IMG/VR virus record: IMGVR_UViG_3300047095_001251
Span: 1 to 64,000 of that record
Length of the DNA: 64,000 nucleotides
DNA from: a virus
Direction: 5' to 3' (one strand)
Numbering within the stretch: the first letter of the stretch is position 1; every line of letters begins with the position of its first letter. Below, in pieces: positions 35,410 through 42,395 of the stretch. The position numbers and the translations under genes are program-made. Below the pieces are notes generated by a model, which worked only from the letters and a program-made list of their open reading frames with translations, was not told where the DNA came from and did no database searches.

Positions 35410-35775
35410 ATGAAAAACCAATCTTCGCTATACTATCATCTTATTTTTGTAACCAAATATAGAAAAAAACTTTTATATAATCAAGATATCAGGGATATTT
35501 TAAAAATCATATGCTACGAAGTAGCACATGATTTAGATATTAATATTGTTGAAATAGAAGTGACTATTGATCATGTACACATATTATTCAGATCGAAGAT
35601 AACCACAGATATATCGATATTTATTAAAATATTAAAAGGTAGGTCTTCATACATTTTAAAATCTAAATTCAATTTAAAATGTAATCATTTATGGTCACCA
35701 TCTTATTATATTTCTACTTGTGGAAATGTAAAGATAGATATTATTAAGAGATATATTAAAATACAAAACATTTAG
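35410..35775 (+). CDS. tnpA: IS200/IS605 Y1 (HUH) transposase TnpA
   Basis: A 121-residue protein. The H-x-H motif of HUH enzymes is DHVHIL (H55, H57), and the C-terminal helix IIKRYIKIQ carries the likely nucleophile Y115. WSPSYYISTCGN matches the conserved block before that helix. It cuts and joins single-stranded IS ends recognised through subterminal hairpins, present here on both sides. It is slightly shorter than typical members but complete at both ends. The ATG lies directly after an AT-rich leader. Confidence 0.9.
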   Translation: MKNQSSLYYHLIFVTKYRKKLLYNQDIRDILKIICYEVAHDLDINIVEIEVTIDHVHILFRSKITTDISIFIKILKGRSSYILKSKFNLKCNHLWSPSYYISTCGNVKIDIIKRYIKIQNI

Positions 35776-35791
35776 GATTGAGAAAGAGTTA

Positions 35792-36964
35792 ATGAGTTGT
35801 CGAGCATACAAAGTTAGGTTAAAGCCTAATTCCACAGAGATTAAATATTTTGAGAAGAATTTTGGAAGTGTTAGATGGATATGGAATACGATGTTAGCAT
35901 TTCAGAAGAATCTTTATGAATCTACTGGTAAGATAGAGAATGCTTATGAATTAGAGAAAAATATAACATTTTTAAAAGATTTTTATCCATGGTTAAAGGA
36001 AGTAGAATCTACTGCGTTAATGGAGTCTGTTAAGAATCTTGGTAAGAGTTATGACGCATTTTTTAAATCAGTTACTGGTAAACGTAAAGGAGCGTTGATC
36101 AATCTCCCCAAATTTAAATCTAAAAAACATCCATCTAAATCTTTTAGTATTTTATCAAATGATAGAATTAAGATTAATGGAGATTTTATTAAGTTACCGA
36201 AGATAGGAGAAGTAAAAGTAGTTAAAGATCAATTAGATAGGATAACTGGAAGGATCTTAAGGGTAACTATTTCTAAAGATGCTGTTAATAATTATTATGC
36301 ATCTATTTTGGTTGAGGAAGATATAATACCCAGATATAATAAGACTGGGAAGTCTATTGGGTTAGATGTAGGTATAAAGACTACAATATCTGATAATTAT
36401 GGCAATAGTTTTAATCTACCGATGGGAAAATTAGCTATGTTAGATGATAAGATAGTTAAATTAAATCAAGATTTAAGTAGGAAGCAGAAGGGATCCAAGA
36501 ATTTTAGTGATACGAGAACCAAGTTAGCTAGAATTTATAGGAAGAAGAGTAATATAGTTAATGATTTTCATCACAAGTTCTCTAATTATATAGTTAAGAA
36601 TTATGATGTTTGTTGTATAGAGACATTAGATTTAAAAGGGATGATGAGTAACCATAATTTTGCTAAGTCTCTTCAAGATAGAGCTATATATAAACTACAG
36701 ACGTATATAGAGTATAAGATGATGTGGGATAATAAAGATGTAGTAAGAGTGAGTAAGGTATTCCCGTCGACTCAGATATGTAATGTTTGTAAGTATAGGA
36801 ACAAGCAGTTAACTCTAAGTGATAGAGAATGGGATTGTCCTAAATGCAGTACTCATCATGACAGGGATACAAATGCAGCTTTAAACTTGTATAAAATAGG
36901 TGAATATTTTAGATTAAATAATAAGATACTGACGAGTAGTCAATATATCATATCGGGTGTATAA
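35792..36964 (+). CDS. tnpB: TnpB RNA-guided nuclease, intact
   Basis: A 390-residue protein. It begins with the helical domain KVRLKPNSTEIKYFEKNFG and shows RuvC-I GLDVGIKTT (Asp near 192), RuvC-II CCIETLDLKGM (Glu near 276), a zinc ribbon CNVCK ... CPKC, and RuvC-III HHDRDTNAALNLY (Asp near 357). TnpB uses the RNA made from the IS right end as guide and helps keep the IS at its site. All catalytic residues are present. It starts 16 bases after tnpA ends. Confidence 0.95.
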   Translation: MSCRAYKVRLKPNSTEIKYFEKNFGSVRWIWNTMLAFQKNLYESTGKIENAYELEKNITFLKDFYPWLKEVESTALMESVKNLGKSYDAFFKSVTGKRKGALINLPKFKSKKHPSKSFSILSNDRIKINGDFIKLPKIGEVKVVKDQLDRITGRILRVTISKDAVNNYYASILVEEDIIPRYNKTGKSIGLDVGIKTTISDNYGNSFNLPMGKLAMLDDKIVKLNQDLSRKQKGSKNFSDTRTKLARIYRKKSNIVNDFHHKFSNYIVKNYDVCCIETLDLKGMMSNHNFAKSLQDRAIYKLQTYIEYKMMWDNKDVVRVSKVFPSTQICNVCKYRNKQLTLSDREWDCPKCSTHHDRDTNAALNLYKIGEYFRLNNKILTSSQYIISGV

Positions 36965-37050
36965 TCTAAAACTACCCACGGACTGTGGGAAGGTTAAGCT
37001 CGGAGTTTTTAACCGAGAATCCCCGTACTTTAGTGCGGGGAGTATGTCAA
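36965..37050 (+). ncRNA. Predicted omega-RNA scaffold at the IS right end
   Basis: Three consecutive hairpins follow the TnpB stop: CCCAC-GGACT-GTGGG, GGTTAA ... TTAACC, and CCCCG ... CGGGG, then AGTATGTCAAGG. In this family the guide RNA overlaps the end of tnpB and its guide lies just beyond the right end, here starting near 37041-37052. The guide would therefore match phage flanking DNA. Confidence 0.6.
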
Positions 37051-37085
37051 GGTGGAGATGACATTATAGAAATGACGGAGAAATC

Positions 37086-37202
37086 CGCTAAAATCCAGGA
37101 TTTGCCTGGAGACGCAATGGGCAATTCTGTTCTCCATTTTGAAACTGGTGGAAATGGATGATAATCAATACGTCCAGTCGAAAGACTGGACTACTTTATT
37201 TT
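37086..37202 (+). ncRNA. Structured repeat element, copy 3 (long form)
   Basis: Plus-strand copy of the element at 35130-35240, differing at a few positions (for example CTCCATTTTG against CTCAATTTTG, AAATGGATG against AAAGGGATG). It ends with the same GAAA-capped terminator stem at 37171-37190 and T-run, then an early-type promoter. The region between the IS and this element (37051-37085) holds no gene. Confidence 0.6.
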
Positions 37203-37205
37203 TAA

Positions 37206-37230
37206 ATTTTTCATAAAGATATTATATATT
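37206..37230 (+). promoter_or_regulatory. Early-type phage promoter (plus)
   Basis: TTTTTCATAAAGATATTATA just after the terminator of copy 3 and 105 bases before the glycosyltransferase gene. Confidence 0.7.
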
Positions 37231-37266
37231 GAAGCAGTTTAACTTTTTAAATTAAAGGAGATTGAA

Positions 37267-37290
37267 ATGTTTGGTCCAGTATTTTTTTAA
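37267..37290 (+). CDS. Possible 7-residue leader peptide (MFGPVFF)
   Basis: A strong ribosome site (AAAGGAGATTGAA) precedes ATG 37267, but the frame stops after seven codons. It lies between the promoter and the glycosyltransferase gene. It may be a leader peptide, the stub of a decayed gene, or chance. Confidence 0.3.
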   Translation: MFGPVFF

Positions 37291-37334
37291 AATTATAGAT
37301 TAAAAATTAAAATTGTGGACAGGAGTTTTTTTAT

Positions 37335-38498
37335 TTGGAATATTTGAGTGTTGAAGTAATTAATAGATTAGGATTAACTATTGAAGAATTTAAATTAATG
37401 TCATTAAAGAAACCTAATAATATGGGAGAATACATCAATCTCCCGTCAGAAGTAGTTGTAGCAAAGGTAGAGAAAGATTTAGAAATTTTAAATTTAGAAT
37501 CTATAGAAAATTTCCCCGTTAAAAAAGACACATATTTATTTTTACGAATGTCTAATTTTATTAAATTATTTAATAAGGGACATATATTACCAACATCTAT
37601 TTTTAAACAAGTATATAAACCATATACTGGTCAAGATTTAAATAATAAACATTTACTAGTATGGGTTTTTAATGCAGGCATAGGTGATATAGTTTTTCAA
37701 TTGACAGTTTTAAGATTATTAAAAATAAAATTTCCAAGATTATATATCACATATGCGGTACCAAAGGATTATATAGAATTTATTAAATCTATAAATATTG
37801 TAGATAACGTGATAATAAATATATTTGAAGCAAAACTATTATTAACATCAGATTACCATTTACATTTTGAAGGATTAATTAGATCTGGATTAGGGGAACA
37901 TACTAATATATATAAATTATTAGCGGAAAGGGTATATTTAAATAACACATTAGAAGAATTATATCCGCAATTCCCACCAAATCCGATATACCGAAAAGTT
38001 TGGGAAATAGAATTAAAAAATAGAAATATAGATGAATTTATTATTATTAATTTTAATTCAAATAACCCCATGAGGGGAGCGTCTTCTAATTTTAAAAATA
38101 AATTATTAGATAAGTTTAAAGAAAAAATTATTGTGTTTATTGACCATCCGAGAAATTCATATAATATAGATAAATTAATAAAAGGTAGAGATAATTGTTA
38201 CAATTTTTCAGATTTATCTAAAAATTTAATTCAATCAGTTTCCCTTTTATCGTTAGCTAAGTTAGTAATTTCTGTAGATACTGGGTTAATACATTTAGCT
38301 GCTGCAGTCGGAACCCCTACATTTGGAATATATGGACCTTTCCCTGGAGAATTAAGAGTTTTAAGTTATCCAAATTCTAAATTTATTAATGGATTATGTA
38401 GATTAAATAAATCATGTATGGAACATGATAAATTCAAATGTGATTATTGGAACATAGATGGTCCCGAATGTTATGATAATATAGATCTTTGTTTTTAA
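37335..38498 (+). CDS. Glycosyltransferase family 9 (heptosyltransferase-like)
   Basis: A 387-residue protein, start TTG 37335 behind AGGAG. NAGIGDIVFQLTVLRLLK is the N-terminal GT9 motif, and LVISVDTGLIHLAAAVGTP followed by TFGIYGPFPGE is the C-terminal nucleotide-sugar site. An N-terminal extension of about 110 residues and a Cys-rich C-terminus (CRLNKSCMEHDKFKC) are additions to the usual fold. GT9 enzymes add heptose or related sugars to LPS core. In a phage it could change the host surface or glycosylate a phage component. A Gram-negative host is suggested but not proven. Confidence 0.85.
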   Translation: MEYLSVEVINRLGLTIEEFKLMSLKKPNNMGEYINLPSEVVVAKVEKDLEILNLESIENFPVKKDTYLFLRMSNFIKLFNKGHILPTSIFKQVYKPYTGQDLNNKHLLVWVFNAGIGDIVFQLTVLRLLKIKFPRLYITYAVPKDYIEFIKSINIVDNVIINIFEAKLLLTSDYHLHFEGLIRSGLGEHTNIYKLLAERVYLNNTLEELYPQFPPNPIYRKVWEIELKNRNIDEFIIINFNSNNPMRGASSNFKNKLLDKFKEKIIVFIDHPRNSYNIDKLIKGRDNCYNFSDLSKNLIQSVSLLSLAKLVISVDTGLIHLAAAVGTPTFGIYGPFPGELRVLSYPNSKFINGLCRLNKSCMEHDKFKCDYWNIDGPECYDNIDLCF

Positions 38499-38524
38499 CT
38501 TTTTCATAAAGATATTATATATTA
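38498..38524 (+). promoter_or_regulatory. Early-type phage promoter (plus)
   Basis: CTTTTTCATAAAGATATTAT about 50-70 bases before ATG 38571. Confidence 0.7.
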
Positions 38525-38570
38525 ATATAAACCGGACTGTGTCCAATAACTTCTCTTGAAAGGAGAAGCC

Positions 38571-38912
38571 ATGAGTACGTTGATTGAATTGATTGACCAG
38601 GAAGACGATGGTCTTTCTGTTCCGGACGAAGTAGTTCATAAGAAATTTCAGTCCAAAAGGGCTGAATTCATTAACGAAAGTCAGGTCGACCTTCGTAGTG
38701 AGTCATCTGACTCTCTATTGGTAGTTCGTTTCACGATGGCTCGTAGCTTTTGGATTTTCCCAGTAGTGGAAGTCCACGCTTGGAGTAAATCGGCGGGAAT
38801 TGGCCCCCCCATGGTGAAATTGGGGAAAATCTCCAAAGATTTGGCATTAAAACTGATAGACATCGGGGACGCGAATATCGCGTTGACAACGGTGTTGTCG
38901 AAAGCGGGGTAA
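38571..38912 (+). CDS. Unknown early protein (113 aa)
   Basis: Start ATG 38571 behind AAAGGAG. The N-terminus is acidic (LIELIDQEDDGLSVPDE); the middle is a beta-type domain (SLLVVRFTMARSFWIFPVVE, VHAWSKSAGIGPP). It has its own promoter and terminator and a balanced base composition like other early genes. The N-terminus resembles the leader of neighbouring proteins only loosely. No family is recognised. Confidence 0.6.
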   Translation: MSTLIELIDQEDDGLSVPDEVVHKKFQSKRAEFINESQVDLRSESSDSLLVVRFTMARSFWIFPVVEVHAWSKSAGIGPPMVKLGKISKDLALKLIDIGDANIALTTVLSKAG

Positions 38913-38928
38913 CCCGCTTTTTCTTTTA
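38899..38928 (+). terminator. Intrinsic terminator
   Basis: AAAGCGGG, GTAA, CCCGCTTT followed by TTCTTTTATTTTT; it overlaps the stop codon of the 38571 gene. Confidence 0.8.
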
Positions 38929-38999
38929 TTTTTAAAAATAAAAATTAACCAATTATTATCAATTTGAATTTTTAATAACCTTTCATTTAAAGATAGAAA

Positions 39000-39251
39000 A
39001 TGAAATCAATTTTAGAAAGTTTAGATTTTTTAATTGAAGAATCAAATTATCATCATTATAGGAAAAATATTAAGTTAGGAAGTTTAGTTTCTGTGGTTAA
39101 AAAAGAAAATCAGAGAAATGGGATCCAACATAAAGGTGTAGTTCAAAAAATTTTAACTTCTAAATCTACACATACCCGAGGAATTAAGGTTAAAGTAAAA
39201 TTAAGAAATGGAAGTGTAATTGTTGGCAGAGTTCAATCATTATTAAATTAA
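39000..39251 (+). CDS. YwbE-family (DUF2196) protein with leader peptide
   Basis: An 83-residue protein. Residues 21-83 (RKNIKLGSLVSVVKKENQRN, GIQHKGVVQKILTSKSTHTR, GSVIVGRVQSLL) match the whole of the small YwbE family, which is normally about 60-65 residues. The extra N-terminal 18 residues, MKSILESLDFLIEESNYH, are the same type of leader as at 33001, 33242 and 33708. YwbE proteins are basic and of unknown function, with an OB/KOW-like look. The leader before a complete domain supports the view that it is a detachable address tag. Confidence 0.75.
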   Translation: MKSILESLDFLIEESNYHHYRKNIKLGSLVSVVKKENQRNGIQHKGVVQKILTSKSTHTRGIKVKVKLRNGSVIVGRVQSLLN

Positions 39252-39253
39252 AA

Positions 39254-39284
39254 GAGAATCAGGGGGACGAATCCCCCTGATTAA
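39254..39284 (-). terminator. Intrinsic terminator of the 39294 gene
   Basis: AATCAGGGGG, ATTCGT, CCCCCTGATT on the minus strand, then CTCTTTTAATTT. It separates two convergent genes. Confidence 0.8.
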
Positions 39285-39293
39285 CTCAACCAT

Positions 39294-39452
39294 CTAGAGC
39301 TGGGTTGGCGATCCCTGGGCTGCCTGAATCCCAAAGAACACCAACCCAGAAGTGATGATCTCGGTGAGGTATTCCTTGACATCGGGAACAAATGCCACGA
39401 CCGTCGCGATAATTCCAACAAACATTACCACAGCAACTGTTTTCTTATTCAT
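39294..39452 (-). CDS. Small membrane protein (52 aa)
   Basis: The minus-strand frame from ATG 39452 has GGAGAG 7 bases before it. It encodes MNKKTVAVVMFVGIIATVVA and a second hydrophobic stretch (IITSGLVFFGIQAA). The N-terminus could be a signal anchor or signal peptide. Own promoter upstream and terminator downstream. Function unknown; a host-envelope target is possible. Confidence 0.6.
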   Translation of the reverse strand: MNKKTVAVVMFVGIIATVVAFVPDVKEYLTEIITSGLVFFGIQAAQGSPTQL

Positions 39453-39485
39453 TTTATTCTCTCCTATTTTGTGAAAGGTTGTTTT

Positions 39486-39512
39486 ATAATATATAATATC
39501 TTTATGAAAAAG
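39486..39512 (-). promoter_or_regulatory. Early-type phage promoter (minus)
   Basis: On the minus strand: CTTTTTCATAAAGATATTAT, 35-60 bases before ATG 39452. Confidence 0.7.
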
Positions 39513-39546
39513 TTAAAAACAAAGTAAAAAAAAGGATATTCGAAGA

Positions 39547-40026
39547 ATGCTATTATTAAAAATAGTAACAGCAGATAATAATATTAAGGAATTAATAACA
39601 GAAGAATCAGCAAATATTAATAATGTGATCGAAATAGATTTTCTTGAATTTATAAATGAACACATTTTAAAATATGTTAAATCTAATATAGAACAGTTTA
39701 TTGTTGAAGATAATTTAATATTAACAAAAAATAATATTGCAAATTTTTCTAAAAATATGATATTAAATATTTTGGAAGAATTATCTTTGAGAGATAGATT
39801 AAAACACGGAATTTATAAGTTGGGAGCAGGTATTTCAGTTAAAGGACATGAAATTTTAAATGATCCAACAACACATCATACTATGTATAACGCCATTAGT
39901 AACCCTAGTCTGAGAAATATTGGATTTGCTGGAGCTACATTAATAGGTGACAAAATTATTAAGAAAGCATTTGCGACAAAAACTGTTCAAAATGCATTAA
40001 CGAAAATTAAAAAAAATAATAAGTAA
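39547..40026 (+). CDS. Unknown protein with possible capsid-targeting-like N-terminus
   Basis: A 159-residue protein, ATG 39547 behind AAAAGGA. The first residues (MLLLKIVTADNNIKELITEE) contain L-I-T-E-E-S, a candidate prohead-protease site, preceded by a hydrophobic start. The C-terminal part (HEILNDPTTHHTMYNAI, NIGFAGATLIGDKIIKKAF) is more conserved-looking and basic. It may be another packaged internal protein, but the leader is longer than in the others. Confidence 0.5.
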   Translation: MLLLKIVTADNNIKELITEESANINNVIEIDFLEFINEHILKYVKSNIEQFIVEDNLILTKNNIANFSKNMILNILEELSLRDRLKHGIYKLGAGISVKGHEILNDPTTHHTMYNAISNPSLRNIGFAGATLIGDKIIKKAFATKTVQNALTKIKKNNK

Positions 40027-40060
40027 TATACCCCTTTAAACGGGGGTATATTATTTTTAT
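40026..40060 (+). terminator. Intrinsic terminator
   Basis: ATACCCC, TTTAAAC, GGGGGTAT followed by ATTATTTTTATTT. Confidence 0.8.
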
Positions 40061-40117
40061 TTCTTGTCAATAAATGGACAATAACTAATCGATTATTAGT
40101 TTTTTTGCCCATCCTTA

Positions 40118-40282
40118 TTACTTTCTATCGATATACGGCATTGCGAAGAACCAAGCAAGGAAGATTAAACCAATTAGGGTATCAGGACGAATCAACTTAT
40201 CTACGCTTATATTGAAAATCAAGATCAACAAAACAGAAACGATTGTCATAATAAATGCTTTGATAGTAGTTATAATGATCAT
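40118..40282 (-). CDS. Small two-span membrane protein (54 aa)
   Basis: The minus-strand frame from ATG 40282, with GGAGG before it, encodes two hydrophobic helices (FIMTIVSVLLILIFNISV and LIGLIFLAWFFAM) and a basic end (YIDRK). Its start overlaps the stop of the upstream small gene (TAATG), so translation is coupled. Pairs of tiny membrane proteins in phages can be lysis or exclusion factors; nothing here decides this. Confidence 0.6.
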   Translation of the reverse strand: MIIITTIKAFIMTIVSVLLILIFNISVDKLIRPDTLIGLIFLAWFFAMPYIDRK

Positions 40283-40419
40283 TATCTTCCTCCAAAAAGC
40301 TCAACTACTTTGATGAAAAGTTCGAAGAAAAACTGTATAATGTATAATACCCCATTGAAAATCGCATGAAGTATATACACTAATACAGATATTATTTTAT
40401 AGAAGATGATATCATCCAT
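40282..40419 (-). CDS. Small single-span membrane protein (45 aa)
   Basis: Start taken at ATG 40419 because GGAG stands 9 bases before it; ATG 40434 in frame is an alternative. The peptide carries IISVLVYILHAIFNGVLYII and an amphipathic end (FFFELFIKVVELFGGR). It is coupled to the next gene by TAATG and is the first gene behind a minus-strand promoter. Confidence 0.55.
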   Translation of the reverse strand: MDDIIFYKIISVLVYILHAIFNGVLYIIQFFFELFIKVVELFGGR

Positions 40420-40449
40420 TTGTTTTTTCTCCATTATAGGGGTTTTTGA

Positions 40450-40476
40450 TATTATATAATATCTTTATGAAAAAAT
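40450..40476 (-). promoter_or_regulatory. Early-type phage promoter (minus)
   Basis: On the minus strand: TTTTTTCATAAAGATATTAT, 30-60 bases before the membrane-protein pair. Confidence 0.7.
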
Positions 40477-40522
40477 TAAAAAAACAAAATTATTATTAAT
40501 GACTATAATTAATTTAAAAGGA

Positions 40523-40592
40523 TAAAAATATAAAGATATTATAAATTTGAAATACTTGATTTTCAATATATTTCATATAGATATTAATAGTA
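40523..40592 (+). promoter_or_regulatory. Two promoter-like motifs before the helicase gene
   Basis: AAATATAAAGATATTATAAA (40525 on) and TTTCATATAGATATTAATAG (40571 on) each match the recurring motif with one or two changes. They lie 60-120 bases before the DnaB-like gene. Confidence 0.45.
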
Positions 40593-40605
40593 AGAGAAGT
40601 TAAAA

Positions 40606-40625
40606 AATTCCGCCGCTAAAATTCC
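40606..40625 (+). repeat. Dispersed GC-rich element before the helicase gene
   Basis: AATTCCGCCGCTAAAATTCC, 22 bases before ATG 40648; no GGAG ribosome site is present between them. Confidence 0.6.
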
Positions 40626-40647
40626 AACAATTTAAAAATGGTACATA

Positions 40648-42369
40648 ATGGAATCTAATCAACAAGAGACATCTCAAACAAGTTATAGTTTATATAATAG
40701 TTTTTTAATTAATTTTATTAATAAAGAATTTTTATCAAATTTAATTAATGTATCATTATATCAAGCAGAGTTAGAAAGAGATATAATAAAATTTATTAAA
40801 AAATTTTTATTCTCATTAAGAAAGGACATTAAGAATACGAATGATTTAAATATACCAGTTAATCATTTTATTGGATTAATAAACACTTCAGAAAAAATAT
40901 TATCATTAAAAGAAGATTTTAATTCAGTTATTAATTATGATAACATATTAAATCATTTTAGTAAATTAGATTCATCGGTATTAATAACTGTCAAGAATAT
41001 ACAGAATGAAAGAATAGTAGACAATACAATTTTTAAAAAGAAACTAGATGAAGTAATACAAGTAATACAGATTTATAATAAAATAAATGAGGTAGCAACT
41101 CCTGTATTATTACAATTAGGTTCATTAATAAATGAAGCTTTACAGGGAGGGTCTACTCCTACGGTTTGGGTTAAGAATTTTACAGATATTATTAGTTCAA
41201 GTCATTCTAATTTATCATCATTAAAAGAATTATCAAAAGAGGAAACAGTTTCAGATTTTATGTCATTAGGGGATTCGTCGAGTACTACTCCTATTATTTC
41301 AGAATTAATGACTTTTCTTTCTACTTCATTTAAGAGATATTCTACAGGATACCCTATCATAGATGAAAATGCTGGAGGAATTGAATCTGGCAGTGTTACT
41401 ATAATTTCAGGGCCTTCTAATCATGCTAAATCGATTTTCATGATTAATATTATGAAGAATATAGTTGAGCAAAATAGATGGGATGAGAATGATGCTGTTT
41501 TATTAGTATCGTTAGAAGACGACAAATTTAAAGTTCTTTCTAGAGCGTTGAGTATATTTGGTAATTATAATAATAAAGTTATCAAAGAAGGATATATTCG
41601 TACAGGTGAATTAAATCATAAAAATCCGAACTTATATTCTTCAATTTCACAATTTTGGAAAAATAAATTAGATGAATCAATTATTTCAATTACGAAAAAT
41701 AAATGTAAATTATTAATTAAACATTGTACTGCGAATTCTTTTTCTATGAATGATGTTAATTCATTTATAGAAAGAAGGAAAACAGAAGGTATAAATGTAA
41801 AGTTGGTAGCGGTAGATTATTTAGATTTAATGCAATCGTCATTTTCGAGATATTCTAGTACAACAGATGATTATCAACTTCATGGTGATATTGTATTAAA
41901 TATGAGGGATACTGCAAAAAATAAAGGAATCCCGATAATCACTATTTCTCAAAATAATAGGGGTTCTGAAGAAAACAGAGTACAATCTAATAATAGTATT
42001 GGAGGATCAATCAAAAAGATTAGGTATTCTGATTTAGTTGTAATGATAAATCAAGATTCTACGAAAGATTTATTAAACCCGCAAGTAATGAATGATATTA
42101 ATGGGCAATCAATTATTAATATTAATAATGTAAATGCTAGGGAGGCTATTCCATTCGAAGTAACGATTACAAAGAATAAGAATGGCGATAGAGATGTAAG
42201 GAAATATCATATTTTCTCTAAAAAGAATTTAAGAATATATGAGGATGCTTTAACTTTTGTAAATGAATCTAATCATTGCGATAGGAAGTCGAATAAAATG
42301 AATGAAGATTTAAAAAATCTTGAATTCACAAATATCAATGACCAAGAATTGGGATTTGATCTAATTTAA
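40648..42369 (+). CDS. DnaB-like replicative helicase
   Basis: A 573-residue protein. The N-terminal 215 residues are helical; the RecA-type core has VTIISGPSNHAKSIFM (near 250-262) as Walker A, in which the usual Gly before Lys is Ala, and LVAVDYLDLMQS (near 385-396) as DnaB-type Walker B. Further on, GIPIITISQNNRGSEENR matches helicase motif H3, and GGSIKKIRYSDLVVMI the arginine-finger region. It would unwind the phage replication fork, as T4 gp41 does. It stands directly before the head genes. Confidence 0.82.
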   Translation: MESNQQETSQTSYSLYNSFLINFINKEFLSNLINVSLYQAELERDIIKFIKKFLFSLRKDIKNTNDLNIPVNHFIGLINTSEKILSLKEDFNSVINYDNILNHFSKLDSSVLITVKNIQNERIVDNTIFKKKLDEVIQVIQIYNKINEVATPVLLQLGSLINEALQGGSTPTVWVKNFTDIISSSHSNLSSLKELSKEETVSDFMSLGDSSSTTPIISELMTFLSTSFKRYSTGYPIIDENAGGIESGSVTIISGPSNHAKSIFMINIMKNIVEQNRWDENDAVLLVSLEDDKFKVLSRALSIFGNYNNKVIKEGYIRTGELNHKNPNLYSSISQFWKNKLDESIISITKNKCKLLIKHCTANSFSMNDVNSFIERRKTEGINVKLVAVDYLDLMQSSFSRYSSTTDDYQLHGDIVLNMRDTAKNKGIPIITISQNNRGSEENRVQSNNSIGGSIKKIRYSDLVVMINQDSTKDLLNPQVMNDINGQSIININNVNAREAIPFEVTITKNKNGDRDVRKYHIFSKKNLRIYEDALTFVNESNHCDRKSNKMNEDLKNLEFTNINDQELGFDLI

Positions 42370-42395
42370 CAAAAAATTTTATTTTGGAGATTCAA

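Larger units (their letters stand above)
35349..37050 (+). mobile_element. Complete IS200/IS605-type insertion sequence (tnpA + tnpB)
   Basis: Left and right ends each carry the same subterminal hairpin, CCCCG-TACTTTAGTG-CGGGG, at 35366-35385 and 37021-37040. Between them are a Y1 HUH transposase and an intact TnpB in the same orientation. There are no terminal inverted repeats or target duplications, as expected for this family. Two copies of the structured repeat flank the IS in opposite orientation. The outer boundaries are approximate. Confidence 0.88.

Noticed and set aside
37079-37100. AATCCGCTAAAATCC as a copy of the dispersed GC-rich element
   Set aside because: It lacks the CCG core triplet and lies at the beginning of repeat-RNA copy 3, where copy 2 does not share the similarity.
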